A DNA stretch of 64,000 nt from DATLLJ01 sp035537875 (GCA_035537875.1 DATLLJ010000028.1:72533-136532); one strand, 5' to 3'. Numbered from the stretch's first letter, positions 1 to 8,569 are shown. Notes: generated by a model not told the origin, from the sequence alone. Translations and numbers: made by a program.

Positions 1-485
1 AACGTGCTCGAGGGGGCGGACGCCAGACGGGCAAGCTGCGGTTGCGCCAGCAACGCCTTATCGCCGATCACGAGCGCGGCGTCGGCGCGGCTGAGCATCG
101 CCTCCAGATCGGGCGCGTGCGCGTCGATGGCTGGTGCAATCTTGAACAGCCGGGCGCACAGCACTCGCGTGAGCGCCACCGACGTTCGCGAACTCGTATC
201 CATCAGAATGGTTCGCACGTCGCGCACCGGCCGGGTCGTATAGAGCGCAACGGAGAGGACGGGACCCTTGGACGCAATCGCCACGTCAGGTACGGCCTGA
301 TACGAATCGTCGCGCAGATACTCGATGGAGGGAACCAGGCCGAGGTCCACTTCGCCTGCGGCGAGCAGCCGGGCGCATTCCGACGGCAAATCGAACCGGA
401 GATCGAACTGCGGCAGCGCGTCGAGCCCGACGACGAGGGGACGCGCGTTCAGGTAGCCGACAGCGCCGAGACGAACCGCTGTCAT
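1..485 (-). CDS. mqnA: Chorismate dehydratase MqnA, C-terminus beyond the window
   Basis: Reading down from an ATG at 485 gives 161 residues open to the window edge. The N-terminus carries the MqnA pattern VGYLNARPL, followed by LLAAGEVDLGLVPSIEYL and, further on, VIGDKAL, all typical of this periplasmic-binding-protein-like fold. MqnA removes water from chorismate to give 3-[(1-carboxyvinyl)oxy]benzoate, the first step of the futalosine route to menaquinone, in the cytoplasm. The ATG overlaps the stop of the upstream gene (ATGA), so the two are probably translationally coupled. The C-terminal part lies outside the window, so completeness cannot be judged. The family call is firm. Confidence 0.9.
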   Translation of the reverse strand, partial: MTAVRLGAVGYLNARPLVVGLDALPQFDLRFDLPSECARLLAAGEVDLGLVPSIEYLRDDSYQAVPDVAIASKGPVLSVALYTTRPVRDVRTILMDTSSRTSVALTRVLCARLFKIAPAIDAHAPDLEAMLSRADAALVIGDKALLAQPQLARLASAPSST

Positions 486-1333
486 GAGCGCACGGGATCG
501 AAGCGTCCGTTGCGCTCGACCGGCTCCTGCCCTGCGGCCCGGATGTTGCGCCGAATCTCCTCGAGCGGCGCTCGCCGCCGGCCCTGCGAGAGGTCGTCCT
601 CAGCGGACACGCCGTCGACATCGTCGGCGCCAACCGTCAAGGCCAGCTGGGAAAGCTTCGGTCCGCACAATTCCCAGTCCACTTGAATCGACGGAACATT
701 ATCAACCACCAGCCGCGCCAGGGCGACCCGTTTCACATCGTCGTAGCCCGTAGTCGGCATCGAAGCGTTCACCGTGCGGCACAGAGGCGCGAACGCCCGC
801 ACCACCGCCACGTCCCGCTGGAGCGCTGCCACCGATTTGAGCATCGGGAGCATGTCTGTTTCGTGGGCCCGGTGCACGGTCAGGCGGGCGAGGGCGAGGC
901 CGGCGATATTCACCTGCTCGATGGATTGGCGCGGGGACTGCAACGTATCGATCGGCGCCTCGGCCACGAGCTCGAGACCGACGGCCTGCAGCTCTTCGAG
1001 CAGCGAGCGCAGGGTCACGCCTTCACGCGCCGCCAGCTGCTCCAGGTCGGCCAGCGAGTAGCCAGAGAGCGGGACACCGCCAGAGACGGAGGCGACCTGT
1101 CGGACACGCTCGACCGCGGCTACGCGACTCGCAGGCGTCCCCTGGATGCGGAGCTCGCCTGCAGCCGGGGATAGAGGCAGCCGATCGTCTGGATTCGCGG
1201 ACACGGTTACCACTCGTACGAACGTGGTCCGCAGGCCGTGCCGCCGGCGCCGCTCGCCATCGGCGAGCATTCCGAGGCTAATGATGTCGTGAGTTGAGGC
1301 GAGCGTCGCCAGCTCGACGTCGGAGACCGTCAT
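482..1333 (-). CDS. MqnE/MqnC-like protein lacking the radical-SAM cysteine motif
   Basis: This 283-residue protein looks like a shortened relative of the menaquinone radical-SAM enzymes MqnE and MqnC. The N-terminus (DIISLGMLADGERRRRHG) matches the region just before the cluster motif. A middle part (SLADLEQLAAREGVTLRSLL) matches the helix segment after it. The C-terminus (LVVDNVPSIQVDW, then GPKLSQLALTVGADDVDG) matches the conserved tail. The CxxxCxxC cluster ligands are absent: the chain runs straight from TTFVRV into a proline-rich linker. Normal family members are about 370 residues. It overlaps mqnA by 4 bases. Catalysis by the usual radical mechanism is therefore unlikely; a structural or binding role in the futalosine pathway is inferred. 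Homology is judged by eye. Confidence 0.65.
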   Translation of the reverse strand: MTVSDVELATLASTHDIISLGMLADGERRRRHGLRTTFVRVVTVSANPDDRLPLSPAAGELRIQGTPASRVAAVERVRQVASVSGGVPLSGYSLADLEQLAAREGVTLRSLLEELQAVGLELVAEAPIDTLQSPRQSIEQVNIAGLALARLTVHRAHETDMLPMLKSVAALQRDVAVVRAFAPLCRTVNASMPTTGYDDVKRVALARLVVDNVPSIQVDWELCGPKLSQLALTVGADDVDGVSAEDDLSQGRRRAPLEEIRRNIRAAGQEPVERNGRFDPVRS

Positions 1334-1433
1334 GCCAGCCGGTGATCATATCAGCCGACGGTGCGGCTCCCAAATCGACCCGGACTGTCCCGCCGTCATT
1401 ACAAACGGGACGCCAGCCAGGCGATCTGGCGCG

Positions 1434-2216
1434 CTATCGCCTCGGCTCCGGTGCCACGCTGACTCCGGCGACCTTCGCGCGCTCGATCGACGTCTTCACG
1501 AAGCCCGAAGTCCGCGCGTCGGCGAGAAACCGATTGATCTCGGCGAGACCCGCGGCGTCTCCCTTGCGGACTACGATCGCCTGGCTCGTCACCATGTAAT
1601 CGTCGGGAAGGACCCGAAGGCCCGGGACCTCGCGTACGAGCTCCTCCATCCGCGTGCGGTTGGCGCCGAACGCGTCGAACGTGCCATCGAACAGCATCCT
1701 GCCGAGCGCGGCGTTGGCCGGGACCGCCGGAAGTGATTCGACCCGCGCGTTCTTCACGTGCGCTCGAAGGTAGACTTCCGGACTCTGCCCGCTGACGGCG
1801 CCAATCGTGGCTCCCGCGCGATCAACGTCAGCGGACGTCTGGAACGTCGCGTTCGCCCGCACGGCATACGCGGCGCCAGAATTCGAGTACGGATCGGAGA
1901 AATCCACCTGAGAGGCTCGCTCGGCTTCCTGTGCCAGGAAGCCGATGTCCGCCTTTCCGCTCCTCACACTCTCGAGAACGGCGCCCGCGTCTGGCAGCGG
2001 GGTGATCTCGTACGGAACGCCAAGGCGACGAGCCAGCTCTCGCACCAGATCCGGCGCCGGGCCTGTGACGGCGCCCGTCCCGGCATCGACGCGCCCTTGC
2101 ACGGGGTTGCTGGCGATGAACGAGGCTCGCAGCGTGCCAGTTGGCGCGAGCACCGTGCGCTGGGCTGGCTGTGCGAGAAAGAGAGCGAGGGCGAGGAAGA
2201 CAACAAGAATGGGCAT
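1434..2216 (-). CDS. Periplasmic solute-binding protein, family 3 (amino-acid type)
   Basis: The 260-residue product begins with a hydrophobic signal sequence (ILVVFLALALFLA) and then follows the family 3 extracellular binding-protein layout. LVRELARRLGVPYEITPLPD and VRSGKADIGFLA form lobe one, FSDPYSNSGAAYAV marks the ligand cleft, and the C-terminal lobe ends with a helix containing LAEINRFLADARTSG. Such proteins capture small polar solutes in the periplasm for an ABC importer or act as sensory modules. No permease or ATPase gene lies beside it, so the partner is unknown and the ligand cannot be read from the sequence. It could also be an orphan related to the MqnA fold next door, but the family 3 motifs fit better. 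Confidence 0.75.
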   Translation of the reverse strand: MPILVVFLALALFLAQPAQRTVLAPTGTLRASFIASNPVQGRVDAGTGAVTGPAPDLVRELARRLGVPYEITPLPDAGAVLESVRSGKADIGFLAQEAERASQVDFSDPYSNSGAAYAVRANATFQTSADVDRAGATIGAVSGQSPEVYLRAHVKNARVESLPAVPANAALGRMLFDGTFDAFGANRTRMEELVREVPGLRVLPDDYMVTSQAIVVRKGDAAGLAEINRFLADARTSGFVKTSIERAKVAGVSVAPEPRR

Positions 2217-2448
2217 TGCACGACTCCTGGAAGGCTACGTGTCCTCGAACCTCGACGCGCGGATCAAACCGCTGGAGTTGGTCGGCAGTCTATCTGAAGA
2301 CTGGCCATTTGCCCGATCGCCGGTGTCACAACCACGGCCCGCGCGGAGGCGCGCGTTAGCAATTTGTCCGACCATCCCGTAAGCGCGCATTGAGCCAGCG
2401 AGCAGTCGAGTCGGGTCAGACCGTCGCCACCGACACGCCGGCCACCCG

Positions 2449-3162
2449 TCAGCGGACTTCTATCTCGACCACCCGTGCGTCACTGGTGCCGAGCCTGACA
2501 AGATGGTGCGACTCCCCAGCCGGAACCAGCACCCACTCCCCGGTCTGAACCAGCTGCTTGAGGCCGACCGGGGCCGCCGGACCGGCGGTCTTGCTTTCCT
2601 CTCCCGCGGACATCGCCCGCCCGCTAATCAGCACCGCAATCGCTGTCGTGGCATGGGTGTGAACTATCTGAGTCAGGTCGGGTACGAGACGTACGTCGTA
2701 GACCCTGAAGGCCCTCGACTCTATCGCCAGAGTGGTGCCCCTGGCAGACACGGGAATGCCGGAACCCCAGTTACCCTGCCGCAGGTTCTCGACGGCGAAC
2801 AACTGGTAGGGACGGTCACCGACGTTCTGGATCAGGTGTCTATCGGGCCTTCCGGTGTATTCGTCGACTCCGGTATCACCCAGCGGCCGGGGAGGACGGA
2901 CTGCGTCCCACGGCTGCCCCGGCGACTGCGTGCGCGTGGCAACATCGCCCGTCATCGCCACGGTGACGATGTCGTTCTCGTGGGTATGATTGAGCGTCGT
3001 GTCCCCAGGAGGGATATTCACGTCGATGATTCGGAACTGCGGGTTCTCGAACACAACGCGATGACGCGGTTCGCGTGTCAGGGGAACCTGAGCGGCCGCG
3101 GCGGTCGCGAGGGTGATTATCAGGATACCGATGCCCTGTGGGGCTGAACTCATGTGTCTCAC
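2449..3162 (-). CDS. Secreted two-domain cupin protein
   Basis: The 237-residue protein has a short N-terminal hydrophobic stretch (GILIITLATAAAAQVP), consistent with export. Two cupin barrels follow. The first holds FRIIDVNIPPGDTTLNHTHE, where the HTHE set resembles a metal-binding motif. The second holds VRLVPDLTQIVHTHATTAIAV and ends with VLVPAGESHHLVRLG. Bicupins of this type bind a divalent metal or a small ligand; the reaction here is unknown. The gene stands alone, with a 230-base gap before the binding-protein gene and about 300 bases before the next gene. Confidence 0.65.
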   Translation of the reverse strand: MRHMSSAPQGIGILIITLATAAAAQVPLTREPRHRVVFENPQFRIIDVNIPPGDTTLNHTHENDIVTVAMTGDVATRTQSPGQPWDAVRPPRPLGDTGVDEYTGRPDRHLIQNVGDRPYQLFAVENLRQGNWGSGIPVSARGTTLAIESRAFRVYDVRLVPDLTQIVHTHATTAIAVLISGRAMSAGEESKTAGPAAPVGLKQLVQTGEWVLVPAGESHHLVRLGTSDARVVEIEVR

Positions 3163-3459
3163 TGTGTGGCCTCGACATTCTCTCTCATCACGACCCGATC
3201 TTCACGGAAGATTCGGCACGTGCTGAGAGGCAGCGGTCGTCGAGTCCTCCCTTCCCGTGATGGGTGCGCGCCGATAGGTCCACTTTGACCACCGATCGGA
3301 ACGCACGTCAGACAAGGGGCCGCCACCCCGCATTCAACAGAAAGCCGGCCATGATCACTACACTCACGGTTCCACTTGTTGCCCTCGGACTCGTGCGATT
3401 AACCGTCTCCCTGCAGGTTGAACATCAGGCCTTTGTCGAAATGCCGATGGTCGCGACCT

Positions 3460-3975
3460 TCAACGAGGACGTCCTGTGAAGACGGGCACAAGCAAGTACT
3501 CCGAGAGCGCGTCGGCGTTCGTGAACACCTGCCCGGTGCCAGGGTGTCTGATATGCAGCGTCTCGTCCCCGTCGCTGGTGAACAGGAACTCGATCCGATC
3601 TTCACGGGGCGGCAGGCCGTTGGTCGGCGTGAACCGATACTCGCACCTGACCGACGCTGCCGGGAGCTGGGGCGCGACACTGAGGGCGGCGGATGGATAC
3701 TCTGGCTTGCGAACCGCGAACCCACCATCGGGTTGAGCGGCCTCGAAGACGATTTCGCGGGCCGGATCCCCGGGGAACTCGCTTCGAAACGCCTCAATGT
3801 CACGCACCACGCTGGCGCGCAGTTCGTCGAGCAATCGTTGTCCGTGGACTGCCACGACGTGGGCCTTTCGAGCAACGGCTTCGGTTACGCGCAATCGCGC
3901 GTCATCGCGCCTCCGCTCGTCCTCAGCCAGCCGTGCGATCCAGTCCCTGGTCATCGACGCAGTCGCAGGTTGCAT
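3460..3975 (-). CDS. Conserved-looking hypothetical protein
   Basis: This 171-residue reading frame is not assigned to a known family. It has a charged helical N-terminal half (RDWIARLAEDERRRDDARLR, then VHGQRLLDELRASVVRDIEA) and a C-terminal half rich in beta-forming residues (VRCEYRFTP, RIEFLFTSDGDETLHIRH). There is no signal peptide or membrane span. A start at the second methionine (3954, MTRDW) is as likely as the one at 3975. Amino-acid composition is protein-like, which is why it was preferred over overlapping frames on the plus strand. It has no co-directional neighbour within 400 bases, so context gives no hint of function. Confidence 0.5.
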   Translation of the reverse strand: MQPATASMTRDWIARLAEDERRRDDARLRVTEAVARKAHVVAVHGQRLLDELRASVVRDIEAFRSEFPGDPAREIVFEAAQPDGGFAVRKPEYPSAALSVAPQLPAASVRCEYRFTPTNGLPPREDRIEFLFTSDGDETLHIRHPGTGQVFTNADALSEYLLVPVFTGRPR

Positions 3976-4510
3976 CCCGCGCCACTCTATTCCGTGCGCC
4001 GTCCGCCGCCTGTTCCCGATTGCACACGAGTCTGCTGCACGGCATGCGTGACTTCGAGGATGGCTCGAGACGAATCCGCCTCTGGGGTGTGCAGAAGGAA
4101 ACTGATGGTGGTGGATACATCGAGGAGAGCGACGACATCCGGGGCAGCCTGTTTCGGCACCTGAATGACGCCACTGCGTGCATGAACCGACTCGGCCCGC
4201 TCTCGTTCAGCTTCGAGCTCGGAAACAAGGTCGAGCGGGTGGCCCGGTGGCACACTCTTGTTGCGGAGGCCTGTCTACACTCGGGCGAGGCCATTCTGAT
4301 CGCGTCAACGAACGGTATTGTCGCCTCTTCGGGCGACGGGTTTCCTCAATCGGGAAGGACGACAGTCAGCAGCGAGCTGTTGATCTCACACGCCACGGGA
4401 CGGCTCCAGTCGTTTCGTGGGAGACCGCTCCACGTGCCATGCGCTGCGCATGGCACGTGGCCGGACCATTGGACCTGTGCACAAGAGGACACACGCCTGC
4501 TTGTGGCAAT
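3976..4510. other. Gene-poor 535-base stretch
   Basis: No convincing coding region is seen here. A short minus-strand frame (3987-4253, 88 codons) has some helix-like composition but no recognisable motif or clear start signal. The one clear element is a long palindrome at 4430-4460. The stretch lies downstream of the BON-domain gene and upstream of the unknown gene at 3460-3975, so it may hold a terminator, a promoter or the remains of a decayed gene. Confidence 0.4.
4430..4460. repeat. 31-bp near-perfect palindrome
   Basis: Two 15-base arms (CCACGTGCCATGCGC and its exact complement) flank a single central T. As DNA it is a palindrome suited to a dimeric protein; as RNA it would fold into a strong hairpin after opening the central bases. 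It lies 50 bases beyond the end of the BON-domain gene. No T-run follows on either side, so it does not look like a classical intrinsic terminator. Confidence 0.85.
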
Positions 4511-5077
4511 CTATCTCGCTCTCACGACAAGCTCGTTCACGACGCGCGTGACGCCCTCGGTGCCACCGGCGATTGCGACCGCCCGCGACTTCGCGGCGTC
4601 CGACGACACTTGCCCCGTCAGCGTGACCACGTACTTGTTCGTATCGACGTTGATGTCGCTCCCGTCGAGGAGGGTCTCATCGACGAACTTGGCCCGCACC
4701 TTCGCTGTGATCCAGCCGTCGGTGATCGTCTCACCTGTCGTCGATACAATCTCTGTCGTCGCGCTCCCTACCCCAGCAACGATCTCTTTCGTCTGGTCGG
4801 TCGTCTTTTCAGCAATCTCTTTCGTACTCTGCGCGATGCTTGTTGCGGCGTCAGCGGTCTTCTCGCCGGCTTCCTTGACCCCGTCGACCACGGCCGCGGC
4901 GCCATCCTTGGTCGTTTCAAGGGCCTTCGGCTCATCGACTGTGATTGGGGTACCGTTTGCGAGGCGACGATTCCGTACTAACGCGGCCGGCCTCAGTCGG
5001 ATGCTTTCGTCAAGCGTGACCAGATCTCCGCGGCACGGGCGCCAGCCGCCTCGGTGGTCTTGACACGCGACGGCCAC
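4511..5077 (-). CDS. BON-domain protein
   Basis: The C-terminal 75 residues form a BON domain: ITDGWITAKVRAKFVDETLL, then NKYVVTLTGQVSSDAAKSRA and a final VTRVVNELVV. The middle is a threonine/lysine/glutamate-rich helical segment (KEAGEKTADAATSIAQSTKE), probably a coiled linker. BON domains are small periplasmic or membrane-associated modules that bind phospholipid or peptidoglycan-linked partners and are often stress related. The only ATG upstream (5077) gives an 85-base overlap with ubiD and an N-terminus without a signal peptide. An internal GTG in the segment reading AAVVDGV is an alternative, so the N-terminus is uncertain. Confidence 0.65.
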   Translation of the reverse strand: MAVACQDHRGGWRPCRGDLVTLDESIRLRPAALVRNRRLANGTPITVDEPKALETTKDGAAAVVDGVKEAGEKTADAATSIAQSTKEIAEKTTDQTKEIVAGVGSATTEIVSTTGETITDGWITAKVRAKFVDETLLDGSDINVDTNKYVVTLTGQVSSDAAKSRAVAIAGGTEGVTRVVNELVVRAR

Positions 5078-6444
5078 GAACGCGTGTACCCTTCAGACGC
5101 CCATTTGCGGGTCGCGTCGATCCCCATTTTGCCGCCGTATGCGGGCAAATCGGCGGCATCGTCGAGATCGTCCACCGGGCCGCGGGTCATCTGGATGTCA
5201 CGGAGCGGGTCCATGTGGGTGCCGACGATCCAGGCGACCTCGCTCGAGTCGTTCACGTTCACGTCCTTGTCCACCACGACGATCGTCTTGGAGAACATGA
5301 GCTGTCCCAGACCCCAGAACGCGTGCATGATCTTGCGCGCGTGTCCAGGGAACCGCTTGTCGATGGAGACAATCACGAGGTTATGGAAGATTCCCTCCGC
5401 CGGAAAGTGCATGTCCACAATTTCCGGCAACGTCTTCCGGATCATCGGCAGAAAGATGCGCTCGCTGGCAAGACCGAGGTAATAGTCCTCCATCGGAGGG
5501 ATACCGACGACCGTCGTCAGGTACGTGGGACGCTTGCGTCGGGTCACACACGTCAGATGAAAGACGGCGTAATCGTCCGGTTGTGAGTACAGACCGGTAT
5601 GGTCGCCGAAAGGCCCTTCTCGACGCCGTTCTCCCGGCTCCACGTATCCCTCGAGCACGATGTGGGAGCTCGCGGGCACTTCCAGGTCCACGGTCACACA
5701 CCTGACCAGCTCGATGCGCCGGCGCGCGAGAAATCCGCCGAGCAGCAACTCGTCGAGCCCTTCGGGCATCGGTGCCGTCGCGCAATATGGCAGCACCGGC
5801 TCTGGCGAAAGCGCGACGGCGACCTCGAGGCGTCTGCCCAGCCGCTCGGCCACCCGATGGTGTTGTGCGCCGCCCTTGTGGCGCTGCCAGTGCATGCCCG
5901 TGGTCCGGCCGTCGAACAGCTGCATGCGATACGTCCCGATGTTGCGCTCGCCCGACTCCGGATCTTTCGTGAACACGAGCGGAAACGTGATGTACGGCCC
6001 TCCGTCCTCCGGCCAGCACGTAAGTATCGGCAGTTCCTCGAGCGTCCCATCGCGCTGAACGATCTCGTGACAGGGTGCGTCCTTGACCGTTTTGGGCATC
6101 AGATCGCGGAGTCGGCCGACCATCGGCAGCAGCTTGAGCGCGTCCATGATGCCTTCCGGCATCTGCGGCGTCATCAGCTGCTCGATCTCCTTTGCGAGGT
6201 CGTCGAGCTGGTGCACACCGAGCGCGAGACAGATGCGCTCCATCGAGCCGTAGACATTCGCGGCGACCGGGACGTCGAAGCCTGTCGGTTTGTCGAATTG
6301 AAGCGCAGGTCCGCCGCCTGCGGATTTGCAGGCACGATCGACGACCGCGGCAATTTCGAGATTCGGGCTGACCGGCTCGGCAATGCGTGCCAGCAGCTTG
6401 CGGCGCTCGAGATCGGCCAGAAAATCGTTGAGGTCGGAATACAT
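4993..6444 (-). CDS. ubiD: UbiD-family prenylated-FMN decarboxylase
   Basis: The 483-residue product is full length for UbiD enzymes (about 490). It contains the cofactor and metal region NIGTYRMQLFDGRTTGMHWQ followed by RHKGGAQHH, and the active-site segment EGPFGDHTGLYS. UbiD enzymes use prenylated FMN to decarboxylate aromatic or unsaturated acids, classically in ubiquinone synthesis. In futalosine-pathway organisms a related enzyme (MqnL) decarboxylates the naphthoate ring. The nearby mqnA makes a menaquinone role plausible but not proven; ubiX, which makes the cofactor, is not in the window. The start ATG is 58 bases from the stop of the Gfo/Idh gene, so they may share a transcript. Confidence 0.9.
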   Translation of the reverse strand: MYSDLNDFLADLERRKLLARIAEPVSPNLEIAAVVDRACKSAGGGPALQFDKPTGFDVPVAANVYGSMERICLALGVHQLDDLAKEIEQLMTPQMPEGIMDALKLLPMVGRLRDLMPKTVKDAPCHEIVQRDGTLEELPILTCWPEDGGPYITFPLVFTKDPESGERNIGTYRMQLFDGRTTGMHWQRHKGGAQHHRVAERLGRRLEVAVALSPEPVLPYCATAPMPEGLDELLLGGFLARRRIELVRCVTVDLEVPASSHIVLEGYVEPGERRREGPFGDHTGLYSQPDDYAVFHLTCVTRRKRPTYLTTVVGIPPMEDYYLGLASERIFLPMIRKTLPEIVDMHFPAEGIFHNLVIVSIDKRFPGHARKIMHAFWGLGQLMFSKTIVVVDKDVNVNDSSEVAWIVGTHMDPLRDIQMTRGPVDDLDDAADLPAYGGKMGIDATRKWASEGYTRSWPSRVKTTEAAGARAAEIWSRLTKASD

Positions 6445-6502
6445 GGCAGCGTCAGTAAATCATGAAGACGGCGAGGAGACGAATGACTCCCCGACCGCCT
6501 CC

Positions 6503-7441
6503 CTAACCGGCGGCAGCATCGGACATCCTGTCGGCGATCTGCGTCGCAAGGGCGAGCGCCCGGCGGCCCGCCTCCCCGGTGACGGCTGGTGCACCCCGGC
6601 TCACGACGGCCTCGACGAAATCGAGCAGTTCCCGTTTGAGAGGTTCCTCGTTTTCAACGGCGACTTCACCGCCCTCGATCGCCGGCCTGGCGCCGTTGCC
6701 TCCAACGAGCCGCCACACGTCGAGTTTCTGCGCCGCGTAGTCAATCGACAGATAGACCTTCGGCTGAAAGAAGCGGATCTTGCGAACCCGATCCCGGCTG
6801 ATGCGGCTGGCCGTCAGGTTCGCAATGCAGCCGTTCTTGAACCTGAGCCGGGCGTTCGCGATGTCGATGCGGCCAGTCAGCACCGGAACGCCCACCGCCT
6901 CAATCGATTCGACTTCGGAGGGGACCAGGGACAGCACGATGTCGACATCGTGGATCATCAGGTCGAATACGACGTCGATGTCGAGACTTCGTTCAGGGAA
7001 GGTCCCGAGGCGGTGCACCTCGATGAACCGGGGATCGACGAGCAAGGGCCGCGCCGCGACAACGGCGGGATTGAACCGTTCGGTCTGGCCGACGGCCAGC
7101 ACGGCTCCCCCGTTTCGAGCGGCCGCGATCATCGCATCGGCTTCGGTCAAGCCACGGGCCATCGGCTTCTCGACCAGGACGTGGACCCCGTCCCGCAGAA
7201 ACGGCACGGCGATCTCGTGGTGAACCGCTGTCGGGACGGCCACCGTCACGGCGTCGACTTCGCCTCGCAGGTCGGCGGCATTCGTGAGCGCACGGGTGCC
7301 ATGGGCGGCTGCGATCTCCGCCGCACGTGTCGCGTTGATGTCGACAACCGCCACCAGCTGCACGCCCGGAAGCGTCGAAAGGATGCGCGCATGATGGCGC
7401 CCGAGGTATCCGACACCGATGACGGCGACTCGCAGCGACAT
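6503..7441 (-). CDS. Gfo/Idh/MocA-family NAD(P)-dependent oxidoreductase
   Basis: The N-terminus has a Rossmann dinucleotide motif (VAVIGVGYLGRHHARILS). VHVLVEKPMARGLTEA carries the EKP signature of the family, and LMIHDVDIVLSL contains the conserved HD pair. The 312 residues are usual for the family. The ATG at 7441 (MSLRVAV) is preferred to one five codons upstream because it sits right before the first beta strand. The gene follows lpxI directly on the same strand, and a nucleotide-sugar or sugar substrate in envelope synthesis is a reasonable inference. The actual substrate is unknown. Confidence 0.85.
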   Translation of the reverse strand: MSLRVAVIGVGYLGRHHARILSTLPGVQLVAVVDINATRAAEIAAAHGTRALTNAADLRGEVDAVTVAVPTAVHHEIAVPFLRDGVHVLVEKPMARGLTEADAMIAAARNGGAVLAVGQTERFNPAVVAARPLLVDPRFIEVHRLGTFPERSLDIDVVFDLMIHDVDIVLSLVPSEVESIEAVGVPVLTGRIDIANARLRFKNGCIANLTASRISRDRVRKIRFFQPKVYLSIDYAAQKLDVWRLVGGNGARPAIEGGEVAVENEEPLKRELLDFVEAVVSRGAPAVTGEAGRRALALATQIADRMSDAAAG

Positions 7442-7467
7442 ATTCAGCAGCCACACTCTGTCATGAC

Positions 7468-7494
7468 GACGCGGAGGACACGAAGAGCACGAAA
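7468..7494. repeat. Short 9-nt-period repeat between lpxI and the Gfo/Idh gene
   Basis: Three successive 9-mers are visible: GACGCGGAG, GACACGAAG and AGCACGAAA. The array sits 27 bases upstream of the Gfo/Idh start. The same unit type recurs near mtnP (28547-28573) and, degenerate, inside argS (49919-49963). Confidence 0.5.
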
Positions 7495-7525
7495 CCCTGG
7501 CTTTGTCGCGATACCAGTCGTGGCG

Positions 7526-8350
7526 TCAGTCACGGGGCTGCCGGCCCACGATGCAGATGCCGCCTTCATCGGCCGAGCGAACCACGGCGTCGCCATCGAT
7601 CATCAACGTCTTGCCGGCATCCACGGACAACGCCGCGGCTCCCGCCACCCGCATCGCTTGGATCGTCGCCACGCCGATGACCGGCACGTCGAACCGCATG
7701 TCCTGGTTCGGCTTCGCGACCTTGATGATACGCACCCCAGGCCCCGCCAGATAGCCGGCGCGGGCGATGACCTCGTCGGTTCCTTCCATGGCTTCGACGG
7801 CGACGACGGCCTGATGCTTGACAGCGATCGTCTGTCCAACGTCGAGCGCGGCGATGGCATCGGCCATGCGGTAGCCGAACTCGAAGTCTTTCAGCTCCTC
7901 TTCTGTCGGGACACGTCTGGTCAGCACCCCGGCGCGGGCGAGCAACGGCGTGATGAGCGCCGTCGAGTCAATCAGCTCGATGTCGTGATCCCGCAACACG
8001 GCGGCGATCGCTCCGATGAGCCCGTCCGTGTTCCGCCACCGGAGTTTGGTGAGCACGGAAAGGAGCGTCGTGTCGGGCATCAGCCCTGACGAGAAGATTT
8101 TGGCGTGCTTCACCTGACCGGCCATGACGGCGTGCGTCACCCCGGCCTGCTTCAGCAGCTTGATGCACGCTCCCAGCTGCCCGAGCGAGATCCAGTGAAT
8201 CGGGCTGTTCGCCCGGATGGCGGCATCACTGAGCTCCGGAAACGTTTCTTCTTTCGCCGCGACGATGGTGACGTCGTGTCCCTGCGCCCGTGCGGCGTCC
8301 AGCACGAGGAACGGAAACCGACCGTTGCCGGCAATGAGACCTAGGTGCAT
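7526..8350 (-). CDS. lpxI: UDP-2,3-diacylglucosamine pyrophosphatase LpxI
   Basis: From the ATG at 8350 the 274-residue protein starts with HLGLIAGNGRFPFLVLDAA, the characteristic LpxI opening. It continues with HWISLGQLGACIKLLKQAGV, VMAGQVKHAKIF and, near the end, AKPNQDMRFDVPVIG, all conserved in LpxI. The enzyme cleaves UDP-2,3-diacylglucosamine to lipid X in lipid A synthesis and replaces LpxH. The longer frame upstream is translated repeat sequence and is excluded. It follows fabZ-lpxA on the same strand, in the order expected of a lipid A operon. The intervening 219 bases are occupied by an inverted repeat. Confidence 0.93.
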   Translation of the reverse strand: MHLGLIAGNGRFPFLVLDAARAQGHDVTIVAAKEETFPELSDAAIRANSPIHWISLGQLGACIKLLKQAGVTHAVMAGQVKHAKIFSSGLMPDTTLLSVLTKLRWRNTDGLIGAIAAVLRDHDIELIDSTALITPLLARAGVLTRRVPTEEELKDFEFGYRMADAIAALDVGQTIAVKHQAVVAVEAMEGTDEVIARAGYLAGPGVRIIKVAKPNQDMRFDVPVIGVATIQAMRVAGAAALSVDAGKTLMIDGDAVVRSADEGGICIVGRQPRD

Positions 8351-8357
8351 ACCAGGA

Positions 8358-8568
8358 AGAATTGCAGGATTGCAGGATTGCAGGATTGCAGAAAGGCAGA
8401 AGTGCAGAAAGGCAGAACGGACAAGGGCAAAGGCATCAAGGACGCACGGGCCAATGCGACCATCGGGACCATCACGGCCGTCGAGGCGAACGACCCCTTC
8501 TGCAATCCGTTCCTCACCCCTTTCTGCAATCCTGCAATCCTGCAATCCTGCAATTCTGCAATCTGCCC
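8358..8568. repeat. Octamer arrays forming 39-bp perfect inverted arms
   Basis: The left arm (8358-8396) is built of octamers ATTGCAGG and ends in GCAGAAAGG. The right arm (8519-8557) is its exact complement over all 39 bases, built of CAATCCTG units after CTTTCTG. The spacer is 122 bases. Additional degenerate units flank both arms (GCAGAAGT, GCAGAAAG on the left; CAATCTG on the right). The element fills the fabZ-lpxA to lpxI junction and begins 8 bases upstream of the lpxI start codon. Confidence 0.9.
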
Positions 8569-8569
8569 C

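Noticed and set aside
3351..3479. Small plus-strand frame beginning MITTLTVPLVALGLVRL, like a signal peptide
   Set aside because: It stops after 42 codons and runs into the unknown gene on the other strand; no downstream coding region continues it.
3987..4253. 88-codon minus-strand frame in the gene-poor stretch
   Set aside because: No recognisable motif, no start signal and overlapping frames of similar length; could be chance in GC-rich DNA.
6326..8089. Long plus-strand frame across the Gfo/Idh and lpxI genes
   Set aside because: It is antisense to two well-recognised genes and carries no motif of its own.
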